DNA of 46,010 nt from Amphimedon queenslandica (GCF_000090795.2 NW_003546249.1:245535-291544); one strand, 5' to 3'; counted from the stretch's first letter, positions 1 to 11,219 are shown. Notes: a model not told the origin generated them from the letters alone. Made by a program: numbers and translations.

Positions 1-573
1 AGGAGAACAAACCCATTTCTAGACAGAATAAGAATAGAAAATTGCTATTTTTAAGGAAGAGGTCAAAATTATCCGCCGAACTACCATCAAAACGTTTTCA
101 GGAGATACCTCGTGACGATCTTGAAAGCCGACAGAAAGTTTTCTTTAAAAAAAAAAAACTACTGAGAAAAGTCAAACTTGGGCACCGTCGGTATTTAGTA
201 ATTGGTTACAGTATCACAATGAGTGTGATCATGGATGGAGCAGAACGTTATTCTGAGCTGAGGAAGATTTGGTGTAGGGAGATCCAGAAAAATTTTGTAG
301 TATAATGTGCAAATTTATTGTCGAATGTAGGCAAAAGAACGGCAGTCCATACAGTCCTAAAACCATCGTGCAGCTTTCTAGAAATCCTTCTTCGTGCCGA
401 TACATAACTCTTGCTTATTATTCATTTTATTCCTTTCATATCATCTTGTTCATATACTATTCTCTAGCTTATTTAATCATTTTAAATGAGGTGGTTGTAT
501 ATTAAAGGAGTTGTATATCAACTATATACACCTGGCTTCCATTGCAGAATGAATGGGCTAAAATATACTCATA

Positions 574-605
<32 letters not shown>

Positions 606-1489
606 TATAGTAATACTTACCTGTTTGTATGTTTGCAAACAAAAAAGTTCTTAGTTGCGCATATCAACCAATTCAGACTTCTTTGGTCTATAAAATAGTA
701 GTCACTCGATCACTGGAAAAACATCTCAACTCTTCATATAGCTCAGAAAAGGAAGGCCCTCTGCTACACTTTCTTTCACCTCTATGATCTCCGCCTACAA
801 GTCTTCTGGGTCTTATCTAGCACCATCTTGTAGAGCAAAGTGTGGAGAATCTAGATATCTGATCAAAAAAGTCTTTAGGGATTTCTCATGCTTGTCACAT
901 GATGATACCTTCAGATGAATAAGGTTGCTAGGTGCATTGCTAGTTGCATTTTAAAATTTCAAAAACGTATTATGACGTAAATTAATGTTCATTAAATTGA
1001 TAATTAAACACCCGTGAATGGTATACAAATGACGCCAAAAATCCCAGCTGTTTTCAACGGTACATACAGTTAATGTATACTAAACACAATAGTAAATTAA
1101 ATGACTAAGTGCACGTACATGTACATGTACAATGAACAACAATAATTGTTATTGTTACACTTTGTGAACATGTAGTACATATTACTGTACTTAATCACCC
1201 TGGAGAATGCTTGTTCTTTAACTTAAACTTTTATGGTAAAACTACGGATTATGCTTATCCTTTTACTTCTAATACATTTAAGTGCTTGAGTTTGTGTTTA
1301 AGGCCTTGTTTACACGAAGACAACACTGCGAATCCTTGAGGACTGGGAAGATGTTTTCACTGCATTTTTATCGCATTTACACGACAAAAGCTTTCATTTT
1401 CTTCCATTTACATCAATACACTTCATATAATAATACTTATTCTAATAAAGTAATTAATTGGGCGTGTTTGTAGGTGTGTACAATGTTTT
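1..1489. other. AT-rich region without a recognised gene
   Basis: Several short open frames exist (for example 42-305 and 1282-1473), but none shows a recognisable domain or lies in a convincing gene context. The 87-codon frame at 42-305 is lysine/arginine-rich and partly made by a poly-A tract. Near 1300-1390 the motif TTTACACGA occurs twice in direct orientation just ahead of the Myb-like ORF. I associate such motifs with transposon ends, but no matching end was located on the other side. Confidence 0.5.
571..609. repeat. (TA)n microsatellite
   Basis: An almost pure alternating TA tract broken once by TG. A second TA tract of similar length lies at about 4757-4783. Confidence 0.9.
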
Positions 1490-2413
1490 ATGGGCGTGTA
1501 TAGAAAACTTACCTCATGGAGCATACGGTTCATGCCTATAACCGAAGAAATCATGCCAAAGAAGACAGGACATGAGTTTATATGGACAGATGATGAAGTA
1601 GAACTTTTGTTAAATGTGGTGAGCGACTATAAGTCAAAAAAGGCAACGGAATCGGCGGATTGGGAGTCGGTAAAAAGTAAATACTCGGATATACATCGAG
1701 AACTATTAGCAGTACTCCCAGAAGAAAACAATACTTCTCAGAAAGACTTTCTTCACAAGAAGGAACATGTAACAAAGCAGATAGTGACCTCGAAGCTTCA
1801 AGCAGTGACGACAAAATATCGTCAGGCGGTAGACAGTGGCAGAAGGAGTGGCCATGGAAGAGTTGTGCTAATTTTCTATGAACAGTGTGAGAAGGTATGG
1901 GGAGGTAGCCCAGCTACTGAGCAGATTGAAGGTAGTTGTGAGACTACTGATTTGGTAAACAGTGAATATACTGGTCAACAACAAAACAATGATTGTGACA
2001 GGTTGAATAACATACAACCCAGTAGTCGTCATCAAATTGATCACCATGGCAATACAGATCGTTCACCTACTGAGGCAGAAAATGAGGATGAAAGTGAGGA
2101 TTATAACGATTCTAGTCCTGCCAGGCAAACAACTAGTTCAAGTACACAGGATTGTACTAGGGAGAGTGGGGAAGGTGAAGCTGTTATTCATCAGCAGCAA
2201 CGGAAATTGTTGGATGGCAAGCTTGACAACTACCGTAATGAAAAACTTAAGAGAAAGTTACCATCGAAACAGAAGCATGAAACAGGCACGAATTTATACA
2301 GATTGAATCGTTTCCGTTGCTGTGTAAACGTGGGAAAACTGGCAAAACAAACAAAAGTTAACAATGATGACTCAATTGCAATGTCAGTTGCTGTCAGAGA
2401 TAAACTTAAATGA
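1490..2413 (+). CDS. Myb/SANT-like DNA-binding protein, probably transposon-associated
   Basis: An uninterrupted 307-codon frame, the longest clean one in the window. Residues about 28-70 (FIWTDDEVELLL...DWESVKSKY) have the spacing of a Myb/SANT-like trihelix domain. Residues about 112-147 contain YRQAVDSGRRSGHGRVV followed by CEKVWGGSPAT, a signature I associate with a lineage-expanded family of Myb-like proteins in transposon-rich invertebrate genomes. Residues 180-235 are acidic and Ser/Thr/Gln-rich, and residues 240-262 are strongly basic (NEKLKRKLPSKQK). The tail after that looks frame-shifted relative to the family, so the C-terminus may be damaged. Methionines at 1532 and 1553 are alternative starts; 1553 (MPKKTGHEF) gives the more family-like beginning. 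It could be an accessory DNA-binding protein of a PIF/Harbinger-like element, but no transposase was found beside it. Confidence 0.6.
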   Translation: MGVYRKLTSWSIRFMPITEEIMPKKTGHEFIWTDDEVELLLNVVSDYKSKKATESADWESVKSKYSDIHRELLAVLPEENNTSQKDFLHKKEHVTKQIVTSKLQAVTTKYRQAVDSGRRSGHGRVVLIFYEQCEKVWGGSPATEQIEGSCETTDLVNSEYTGQQQNNDCDRLNNIQPSSRHQIDHHGNTDRSPTEAENEDESEDYNDSSPARQTTSSSTQDCTRESGEGEAVIHQQQRKLLDGKLDNYRNEKLKRKLPSKQKHETGTNLYRLNRFRCCVNVGKLAKQTKVNNDDSIAMSVAVRDKLK

Positions 2414-4524
2414 AAATAAATTTAAATAGAGCCAAACACATATTCATTCACAATTTGCATTTGAAAAATGTATATACATTATCAGAACAGAGGTGATTTT
2501 GGATTGTTATTACAAAAGAAAAGAATATTACTAGTACCTTTGAATCCATTAGTGGGATTTGTGCCACTCCTATAGTGAGCAATGGAACATCATTTAATCA
2601 GAGGTAGTGAGAAGCAGTGTTTTCTACCTCCATAATAGTAGTCTCTATAGATGAAAGTGATTGACTATATACCTACAAACATATAATGTCACCCAAGTAT
2701 AGCTCCATAGCAAGCATCAATAATAAATACATTCCAGTGTAGTGTTATTCTCTCTTCATTCAGTCTCCTATTAGAAGATCCTTGACTGGCATACCTGATG
2801 ACACCTTTATGTGAGCAGAATCAGTGGCGAGATTGCTACGCTTAATCAGCAGCCCATGAAAGCGAAGGTTGGAGCGTGAAACTCACACACATTTCATTAA
2901 AATAACTGCAAAATCTTATTCTGCATATCTTAATGTTTCTAGTATTACTGCATCAAACACGCCTTTAAAACCTCACCAACATCATTATGGATACTACTCC
3001 AGAAATTAATGTCAAGATGTGTTAAAGAGAAGGCTCTTCGAATCTACAGGTTCCATGTACCCACCTAGAAAATAATTTGTAAATAATTTTTGTACCTTGT
3101 TGTGAATGTGGAACAAGTCCAGTTAGATCCAAATAAACTAAAGAAAGTTGTAGTAGTTAGATGGGCAGTGATGAGGTAGAGTGATGTAGCTGGATGCATT
3201 CAGTCTGCTGAGATAGTTATATGTGAGGACATAAGCTATACCGTGCACATCTTTCATGAAACATTGTTAAAAGGAGTTGCATCAAAAGCTGATGATTTTC
3301 TAGCATTACCTATTTTACTGAAGATTGCTGATGAAGAGGAATGGTTTATTTGTGTTGGTGTTTCAAATTATTCATCCTACAACAGTATCACATTTAAGAT
3401 TCTGCGTCTGTTCTACTTCTTCCTCATACCGTAAGACATGAAGATTGTGTACAATTTTAAGGCCAACTTCAAGAAATTGTGCGTGCCATGTTTGCTTCTC
3501 ATTACTTTATTATCTCTCCTCTCATAAAAGGAAACATGGTTCATTGTTGGAGGAGGATCGTTTGAAATAGTGAAGTATTTTGTGGACAATTCTGCCTGAT
3601 TATGTTAAGAACTTTGAGACAATCAAAACGAATACAATTATGAGGATGAAGATAAAATATTCAATCCAAAAAAAAGTTATCTTCAGAAAAATTTATTGGA
3701 TCTTCTGGATGAGCAATCTGATGAAATTTGACAACTTGTAAGAGCTATTACAATGTCTAACTTGGCAATGCTGCATTAGACAAAGTATGTAATGTGGCAG
3801 AAGAAATAGAAGAAGGTAGTTGGGAAATGCTGTAATCAATATGGACTAATGATGCAAATTTTATAAATGATCAAATAAATATTGGTAAGATTTGTACAAG
3901 AATAGTACAATTACTAATTTCATTATAGCAACTGGAAGATGTAGCAATAGATGTTTAGCCATAACAATTTGCCTAGGTGAGTGATTGTATAATCAATTTA
4001 TACTAATAAGTTAATATTCACCATAATAGCTTTAGCAGTTTATTTCCTTCTGCTTCTTGACCCCTAGGGATTCTTTATTTACCATGTGACAAAACACTCA
4101 GAACAGACATGAGGCAAAATGTATGCAGTTCTAGATCACAGAGTCAATGAGGGAAAGCTTTAAGAGATACGACGAACGCACTCCTAATAAGTTAAAGAAT
4201 ATGCACACCCACCATTGACAGAAGGAAGTCTTATATGAGATGAGGAAAAAGAATGAAACGTGATAATGCTACTATAAAATTGGTTGTATTAGGTCCAGTC
4301 AAAAGTTATTTGGATGATCGACATCTTTGCATCAACACCAAGAGCTGTTACTCTATTCCATACAAACTGATAATTTTCCTTGTCATACATTTCTAACCCA
4401 AACACAACTGCTGTTGCTCCTTCAAATTAAAAACATAGGTGTAGATATGAAGACTGCTGCAGTTGCAACAAGCGTAACAGTGTAAAAAATATTCCTATAA
4501 TTGAGTTCACCACCTTGCAAGTAG
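2414..4524. other. AT-rich intergenic region, no recognised gene
   Basis: Only short frames occur (such as 3243-3434), none recognisable. A ~45 bp block at 2850-2894 (containing GGTTGGAGCG) is an inverted match to 5222-5265, so the region holds at least one dispersed repeat. Confidence 0.5.
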
Positions 4525-4757
4525 AACTTGGTCATTATTAAGACTGATAGAGGTTCCCTCTACATTAAAATGCTTCTAGAGAAGTCTTTAGACAGTATTT
4601 ATATGCCCTCTTGTTGTTAAAAAGCTCTTAACTTTGTCCCATGTGTAAGCCGCCATTTTCTTTGCCGTGGCCACACCCACTCACGTAATAGAGCGTGGGC
4701 GGGTAGTTGCTAAGGCCCAATACGTGTATAGAAGAAATGTAAGTGTAGACATACAAA
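4525..4757 (+). repeat. Left inverted-repeat arm of the 1.6 kb unit
   Basis: Pairs imperfectly with 5896-6125. It ends against a (TA)n tract. Confidence 0.6.
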
Positions 4758-5327
4758 TAAATATATATATATATATATATACACATAGCGTGACAGTGAA
4801 ATCAAGTATAGGAACAACCTGGGGCCTTCGCCCCCAGGTCGTTAAAAACTATTTCTCCACAGTGAACTTAGCCAGTATCTTTTCAAAAACTTGCTGCATG
4901 GTACAGATACACTCCAATATAAGTCTGAGTTACTTTCAAGCTGAAACTAATTTCAAAACCCTCTCTATTTTTATACTCTTCAAAAAGAAGACATTGCCAG
5001 AATGTAATCTAAAACATATTGTAGTATCTCCTGCTCCTTCGACTGGAATTCATCTACCAACAGTTTTCTTTTCCTTGCTACAAGTTTTCTTTTTTTAGTT
5101 GTTATGTCTGCTGCAGCCATCCCTTGTGTGTGGGTGTGTCCCCATTATTAATTTTTATTTAAATTTACCATGCTGTAAATAGTAGCAACACAAAGATATG
5201 CAGGTATAAGCAATATGAATTAAATGTGTGGGACTTTTGCGCTCCAACCTTCATTTTTATGGGCTGTCACAAATTTTAGATGGGCATCTTTTTCATCGCA
5301 AAAGTTTCAACAATGCAAAAACAACAG

Positions 5328-5400
5328 CTATAAGGCGTTTATGGATTTTCCAAACTGAAGGCGAAGCCAGAGGTTTACAAAATTCATAAACACCTCATAG
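5328..5400. repeat. 73 bp near-perfect hairpin
   Basis: Both halves read CTAT-AGG-GTTTATG-ATTTT-AAAC when one is reverse-complemented, with only a few mismatches and a loop near GAAGGCGAAGCC. It lies centrally in the 1.6 kb inverted-repeat unit. Confidence 0.7.
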
Positions 5401-5481
5401 GTGGTGACATTTTAATGCAGACGTGGGTAAGGCAGATTGTTCATTAGCAACGTATACTAAATAACAAAAAGCAAGAAAGAG

Positions 5482-5625
5482 ATGGCTACTGCCTCACAAG
5501 ATATTCTGGATGAAGATGCAATTATGCTTAATGCCTTGCAGGATCATGAAGAGAGTATCTACTATGAACAATCTGCAAAGCTGGAAGAAATTGGCAACAT
5601 GGATAAAGTTGAGGATGAAGTATAG
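5482..5625 (+). CDS. Small acidic ORF of unknown function
   Basis: A 47-codon frame starting MATASQDILDED and ending KVEDEV. It is rich in Asp and Glu and predicted helical. It is the only composition-wise protein-like frame inside the 1.6 kb inverted-repeat unit, but it is not recognised. It could be a fragment of a captured exon. Confidence 0.25.
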   Translation: MATASQDILDEDAIMLNALQDHEESIYYEQSAKLEEIGNMDKVEDEV

Positions 5626-5895
5626 ATGCAGAGGTTTCCCAATGCTGTGATAGGAGGACATTATAAACAATTGAAGACAATCTTTTTGACAACTTAGAGG
5701 ACTACAGAAGGGCAAAACAATCGTGGAAGAGTGGAAAGGTCGAAGTTCAATAACCTCTGCCAAGATTCCTCCATCTTTTGAGGGTATATATAAGGCTGTA
5801 ATGCATACCAGTATTAGTATGTATTGAGTTATACCTTTAATTTAAACTGTACTATATGAATTAAGATCTGAAAGCGCAGCCCCCACGTATACTTG

Positions 5896-6125
5896 ATTGT
5901 ATGTCAACACTTACATTTACATTTCTTCTATACACATTGTATTAGAGAAATAACAAGCCTCAGCAACAATCCGCCTATGGTACATAAGTGGGTGTGGTTA
6001 TGGCAAACAAATGGAGGGACAAAGTTATGAGCTTTCTTACAGTGGCAGAACAGAGATACTGTCTAAAGTCTCTCCTGGAAGATTTAGAAGGTAGAGAGAA
6101 CTTTCATATGTCTTAATAAGAACCC
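5896..6125 (-). repeat. Right inverted-repeat arm of the 1.6 kb unit
   Basis: Reverse complement of the left arm at 4525-4757, with an extra ATGTAA duplication and other small indels. Confidence 0.6.
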
Positions 6126-7189
6126 AGCTGTACTGGCCATGTTGTTAAAACAATTGTTGTAATGTTTTTACACTGTTACGCTTGCTTTTAATTAATGGTT
6201 TAAATGCCAAATTTACTGTACAACCAATAAATGGTACCATTACCAAATAAGGAGGCACTCAGATGCATGCTTGGATAAGATATTGTAATTCTGTCAATGC
6301 TTCTTTGTTGCCTAACTAATAATCTGCAAAATTAGAATCTTGAACTGAGACCTACTAATGGCAGTCATCTGTTCGGCAAAGTGCTGCTTGACCGTACCTT
6401 ACACATGATATTTGGCCTCTTCCAGCACAGTTTCATCTGTTATAATGCTGCCGAGAGTCTAAATTGGAGGGAAAAGGCGAAATTTAACGTACTTTCATCA
6501 CAATTTACAAAAGAAATGATTAGAACTAGTTTGGAAAAAATGTTGTGATAAATTTCTTATTTTCAGAATAAGAGGTGCGAAATTTTGGAGGAACTACGGT
6601 ATCTTCAATATGACTGAAGTAAATGGTAGTGGATGGTGTGTCCCCATGTGCTCTGTTGCTCTGCTCTAATTACTCCTGCTCTTCTACCAGAGGCGTAGAC
6701 AGGGTTGGCTAAAAGGTGCTGCAGCACCCACCTCATGGCTAGGCTGGGAATTATTCTTTAAGCTCTGGTGTCCCATATCACTGCTAAGTGTCGTAATAAA
6801 ATTTTTTAATGATCTTGACAGTCCTCAATTTTAGCTGTTTCCAGTGCTTTAAGGGCAATAGTAAGCGCTAGAGTGCCAAAAATTACTGTGACACCACCCA
6901 TAAGAAATAAATAATCCTCATACAGGGCAGAAAACACTATTTTAGTGCAGTAAAAAGGGTTTTGGTCAAAATTGTAGTGTACTTGTCGCGCCATTAGCAC
7001 CTTGAATCTGTCCTCTTCCAATTCCTGGGTATGCCCCTGTCTCTGTTATGTTTAGCAGTAGCAGCAGTGAGACTTCTTTATTGCACAAGCATAATGGGAA
7101 AAGTGAACATAGAACCACTTTGGTCTCTGAGCCAATGAAGAAGGAAAGGTTTTAAACGATGGAAACGCTGTGTTGAGTAACTGTCATTG
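6126..7189. other. Region without a recognised gene
   Basis: The minus-strand frame 6806-7021 would encode a 71-residue peptide with one hydrophobic segment. It has no recognisable homology or gene context and is not called. Confidence 0.4.
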
Positions 7190-8208
7190 CTAGAAATGAT
7201 AACACTTCTAATTTAAAGAGTTATTTTCCTTACAACCATAGAGCAGTTCACTCACAACTAAAGCAAGTAAATGAGCACTAAAGGAAAACTGCCTGAGAAT
7301 GAGCCTTGCCTTAGCAGCTTCATTTCTATAAAATGTTTTTAATAGCCACCAAAGTAAACTTAAAAGGATTCGAAGAAAGCAGATGCAGACTTCATTCATA
7401 AGGTCCAGTTAACTGTCCACACTGCGGAGAAGGAAGGATTCAGGGAACTAATGAAGGCTTAAGATTCTCGCTATGAATTACCCAGTCATGTACACATTTT
7501 TGTTAAGTTATCATCCAGATTTATATGTTTCAACTATAGCAAAAGTTGTTCAGTCACTCAGTAAGGTTAAGCTTTTTGCTGGAACTACTGACCTCTGCTG
7601 CAGTGTAGGACTGACTCCATACTTTGGCTGCACCATACACTTTGTCAATAAAGAGTAAGAACTCAGTCTATTGCACTATGTACAAGTTTTCCCTCACAGG
7701 ATCACACTACAAGCGACATAGCAGATGCATTGAGGGAAAATGTTAATGAGTGGAAACTTAACAGTGCCAATGAATCTTGCTTGACTACAGACAATTGTGC
7801 CAATGTAGTGGCAGCTGCTAAGGAGCTGAAGTGGTCTAGTCAATCATTTTTTAGACATCACCTTCTCTTGGGAATTGCAAAGGAAATAGATGCAGATAGG
7901 TGTTCCAGATTGCAAGTAAGTCTGTGACTGCATTTCGATGCAGTTGGAAAAGACAAAGAAGCTGGACAGAGGCTTAAACTTGTTGTCAAAGAAGATGTGG
8001 TTCAACACAGAAGGTGGTGGACAAGATACTTGAAAAAGAATCAGTAATTTTTGTAGCACTCAACTCTGACCGTGAAGCATCACACTTAATTCCAACCTGG
8101 CTAGATATTGAAGTGTCAATGGCCATCGGTAATGCTTAGCTCCACACGTAGAATTTACAGATGCAATGTCAGGAGAAAGCTATGTCACCAGCTCTGCTGT
8201 CATACCGT
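7190..8208 (+). pseudogene. Decayed hAT (ZBED-like) transposase
   Basis: Fragments in three frames follow hAT transposase order. A BED-finger-like tail (TSNLKSYFPYNHRAVHSQL) comes first. Then AEKEGFRELMKA, a stop, and SRYELPSHV, the region before the RNase H fold. Next is FAGTTDLCCS...YFGCTIHFVN, which carries the first catalytic Asp. Next is SDIADALRENVNEW with CLTTDNCANVVAAAKELKW, which carries the second catalytic region. Then comes the segment around HLIPTWLDIEVSMAIGNA. The last recognisable block is SGESYVTSSAVIP. The C-terminal dimerisation region is absent. Stops and frameshifts make it a pseudogene, and it is followed directly by an unrelated integrase remnant. Confidence 0.8.
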
Positions 8209-8489
8209 AGGTCAGTATATATTTGTGGATGCTTATTGTCGCAATAAGTTTTCAGCCCTTAGCAATTACCATAGTTAGCAGCTGCAATTTCAATTGAAAA
8301 AGCCATGATATTAATAACAAATGATATTGTTGCAGTGCTCTTGTGTTGTTGTTGTTAGTAACCCTTGGAGCTGTTTAAACCGGAGCTAGGTATTCTACTA
8401 ACTCTGCCTTAACGTATCTTGGCCGATACTTCGGACTCTACACCCCATTTACAGACTTGGGTGCATTTAATATTTCTACCTTATTGACC

Positions 8490-9215
8490 AGTAAAGATTA
8501 AAGCTGATCACCCTGATGCTGGAGAAGTAATGATTAATGATCTTTTGCTGCCAGAAGGCATATATGTACCACGTAATTGGATTCATGCATCAATCCTCAG
8601 GCTTGATCCCTTTCTTCGTGACAGATTAAAATCAGTGATTAGGTGCTATTCATATTATGTTCCCAGTCCCAACTATGACTGCCACATTCACGGTAATCAT
8701 AAGCTAATCAGATGACGAACTACATGTAAATCATGGTAATATTGATGGCTAATCCTGAGTTGTAGCTTTTCTTACAGATTTTACTGACAATGTGCACATA
8801 CGATGCTCTCTTGCTTTGAGAATGGTGATTATAAATAAAGATTGCGTACCTGCATATGCTGAGACCTAGGAGGGGAAATGTTGAAGTCCTGAAATACATT
8901 GTTAGAGGGCAAAACAACAATGCCTGTGTTTTAGTAGGTTCAGCAACTCATAGTTAATGCATTAAAAGGCTATGGCAACATACACACAGGTGTGTATTTA
9001 GACCATTTGGCTATTATTTCAGGCTTGTTGCAGAAATTGGACTGCTTGATCCCTTGAATGAAGTAAATATCATCTGTTTACATACCTGTTATTAACCCAG
9101 GATTGATTAGTACATTCATTCCTGTCAGGAGGCTTGGAATAACCACTGATTATCTGCAGTAGGCAAAGCCACTCTTTTCCAACTCTTCCTCTCTGGATCA
9201 TTGAATTGAAATAAA
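8490..9215 (+). pseudogene. Decayed integrase-core (rva_4-type) gene
   Basis: The frame around 8530-8715 contains INDLLLPEGIYVPRNWI and VPSPNYDCHIHGNHKLI, which matches the retroviral-integrase-like core family with the usual WHIDGNHKLI motif. Frame-shifted continuations give HGNIDG, RPRRGNVEVLKYIVRG, VGSATHS, IKRLWQHTHRCVF, AEIGLLDPLNEV and QEAWNNH, in the family order. The predicted first catalytic Asp is His here, the second-Asp motif reads RPRRGN, and the ERLW glutamate is Lys. Multiple stops confirm decay. The upstream helical region could not be found. Confidence 0.75.
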
Positions 9216-9527
9216 CCTTCCCTAATTCCATCTCGTCAAGTTTCATCTACATTACCAGCTGCAGGTAAACCTGTTACAGTACCCTGTTCTCACTTCAATC
9301 ATCAAATGCAAGTTTTGGCCCTTTATCATCTCCTTAATGTACTTTGATGGTGGTTCATATGTCTCTAATATAACTTTTCAGTGAATATTTGCAAGAATAT
9401 TTTTTCCTCACAAACAATGGGCAATGACATTCATTTCATTTGGGAGCCACTGTATTTAGGTCTTATTTCCTTATAAAACTCTAGGTAATGTCTATCATTT
9501 ATCTTCCATTTGATTTTGTCCCTCATT
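9216..9527. other. Short spacer with no recognised gene
   Basis: AT-rich, no domain-like frame, no clear repeat by eye. Confidence 0.4.
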
Positions 9528-9766
9528 TGTGACCATAATTGACAAAAGGTACCTTATGGCAGATAGGAAAATTGGTCTTTATAGCCTTAAAAATCCAACT
9601 TCCTGAGCTCCATTCATCATGAAATTACTCCAGAGGATGCAAAAAGTTACTATGTAACTTTTAGAAACAATAGTTGTCTAACAGAGCACTCACAGGGTGA
9701 TATTTTTCATCATAATGATGAACTTTAAAATCCGCCATAAGGTACCTTTTGTCAATTATGGTCACA
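9528..9766. mobile_element. MITE family A, copy 1 (239 bp)
   Basis: Flanked by inverted repeats TGTGACCATAATTGACAAAA and its complement, extending through GGTACCTTATGGC (about 34 bp). The interior, for example CCAACTTCCTGAGC and AGTTACTATGTAACTTT, matches the reverse complement of 19509-19751. It has no coding capacity. Target duplication not resolved. Confidence 0.85.
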
Positions 9767-9790
9767 TTTTGTTGTATATTTTTGAGTCAC

Positions 9791-9872
9791 TGATTCCGTC
9801 AATGTGTCCTTTACAGTGCAATCACTTCATTGACTCTATCAATGTTTCCTTTATACTGCAATCACTTATCAT
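9791..9872 (+). repeat. Two-copy 40 bp tandem duplication
   Basis: TGATTCCGTCAATGTGTCCT and TGACTCTATCAATGTTTCCT begin two adjacent copies that both end GCAATCACTT. Confidence 0.75.
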
Positions 9873-10012
9873 AGCCGGCATTAATGGTGCTTGTAATGTG
9901 TGTTGGGGCAGAGCTGAGTTTTTACCAGCTAAAACACTTGGTTTTTAAAATCAAAATAAACCAATTTAATCACACAAAGCTGAATAGTAGTATCAAGAGT
10001 AAATAGTACCTA

Positions 10013-10199
10013 CAGTGAGTATCCAATGGCGCCATCAGCTGCTGCAAGTGTGTGGATTTCTAGGAAGTCAAGTTCAGGATACTCCTCCATTATCAATGAT
10101 AATGTTGTTATAATGTAAACTACGGAAGTATGTAGAACGTTACTTCCTAAAATCCACACAGTTGTAGCAGGCCTCAATAGGGCCGTTGGATACTCTCTG
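10013..10199. mobile_element. hAT-like MITE (187 bp)
   Basis: Ends are CAGTGAGTATCCAA and the complement of CAGAGAGTATCCAA, the CAGNG type typical of hAT elements. Inverted similarity extends through TGTGTGGATTT and GGAAGT (about 60 bp arms). The symmetry continues outward as ACCTA/TAGGT, so the exact ends and an 8 bp target duplication are uncertain. The minus-strand frame at 10010-10216 is simply this MITE. Confidence 0.65.
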
Positions 10200-10306
10200 T
10201 AGGTGTTAAAAAACAATTAAACTTACTTAGCCAAAGTTAGGTGAAACAAATCAATCTTATGTCCTCTTGCAATTCACTTTTTTTGTTGCTTAAAATTTGT
10301 TAGGAT

Positions 10307-10432
10307 TTTGGCCTTTCAATTTTCATTAGCCTCTTTAAATTTTAATTGGCTTATGAGCTCTAAAAAGGCATCAAGGGCCAGTAAACCAAGAAAAACTGAA
10401 AAAAGGCTAATGAAAATTTAAAGATCACGAGC
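10307..10432. repeat. Imperfect inverted repeat at the Helitron coding end
   Basis: TTTTCATTAGCC with CTTTAAATTTT near 10320 recurs inverted around 10400-10420, where the Helitron reading frame stops. It may be a small insertion that truncates the Helitron before its helicase. Confidence 0.4.
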
Positions 10433-10792
10433 CCATATAAATTGGTAAGAGCTTTGGTCTTTTTTCAGTGTGCCCTCATCACTAAAATGCACAAATAAAA
10501 ATATTGGCGAGTAATAAAAATCGTCTCTTTCCACTTCTTGTTCAGGATTAAATTTCCTATGGTTTGGAAGGACTGGCTTTGATCGAAGTGTGTATTCTCT
10601 TTCTCCATTTTCTCCTATTTTATCAAATTTGTAATTAGCAACAAATTCATAAAGAAATACATCTTACATGTTATTCAGTCTCATTGGATAAAAGTCTTCA
10701 ATTATGGTAGGATTACAGATGTCTTTCGAAGATTGATCTGTTTTAGTGAAATGTAAATAGTTTTTGATTTTTCTGCTCCTCCTATGAGGCAA
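10418..10792 (-). pseudogene. Helitron copy 1: segment between Rep and helicase
   Basis: Translation contains LPHRRSRKIKNYLHF, then DFYPMRLNNM and a stop, then YEFVANYKF, then [15 protein letters not shown] and [15 protein letters not shown]. This matches the region of Helitron replication/helicase proteins that follows the Rep catalytic centre. It is separated from the Rep domain by the MITE at 10793-11219. The reading frame is lost at 10418, and no Walker-type PIF1 helicase motifs were found to the left, so the helicase is missing or lies outside recognisable sequence. Confidence 0.7.
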
Positions 10793-11219
10793 ATGTGACC
10801 CAATATGAGAAAACCAGGCTATATGCTCCAAAATTGAAAATTGAGATTTATACATTTCTTAATTAAGCACAGTTTTTCCATCCTTGTGGTCTTTGTTCCA
10901 TGTAAATTGCCACATCTAGTGCTGAGTTATGATTAATTATGCGAAAAGAAGTCTTAAACGGATGCAATTGAGTTACAGCCAATTTTATCATTATATTTTG
11001 CATCATTGACATGGTGCACAACAAAAAAAAAGGTGCATTCGTTACCTATTTTAACTTATTTATGGGCAAACTTGGTATCAAATGAAAGGAAAATCTTTAT
11101 AGAACACATTTTTGATCTAATCTCAGTTTTGATAAGGTACCACTGCCACAACTTTAAGAAGCCATGTCTCTAATTGATAATTCCCGCAGATGGCCTGGTT
11201 TTCTCATATCAGGTCACAT
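10793..11219. mobile_element. MITE family B, copy 1 (427 bp), inserted in the Helitron
   Basis: The ends ATGTGACC-ATATGAGAAAACC and GGTTTTCTCATAT-GGTCACAT form terminal inverted repeats of about 34 bp. The left ~165 bp match the sequence at 45849-46010 in the same orientation (for example TTCTTAATTAAGCACAG and CATCTAGTGCTGAGTTATGA). The element splits Helitron coding sequence between TLYIKSVTIQYVNV and LPHRRSRKIK, so it inserted after the Helitron. Target duplication unclear. Confidence 0.85.

Larger units (their letters stand above)
4525..6125. mobile_element. 1.6 kb unit bounded by long imperfect inverted repeats
   Basis: The left arm at about 4525-4757 and the reverse complement of about 5896-6125 share, in the same order, the blocks TTTAGACAGTAT, AACTTTGTCCC, CCACACCCACT, GTGTATAGAAGAAATGTAA and GACATACAA, with small indels between them. 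The arms are about 230 bp each. The interior is AT-rich and holds a hairpin and one small acidic ORF but no recognisable transposase, so this looks like a non-autonomous foldback/long-TIR DNA transposon. Target-site duplications could not be assigned by eye. Confidence 0.6.

Noticed and set aside
6806-7021. 71-codon minus-strand frame with a hydrophobic segment
   Set aside because: No family resemblance, no gene context, and length expected by chance.
9697-9948. 83-codon plus-strand frame
   Set aside because: Its first part is the right end of MITE A and the rest is a local tandem duplication.
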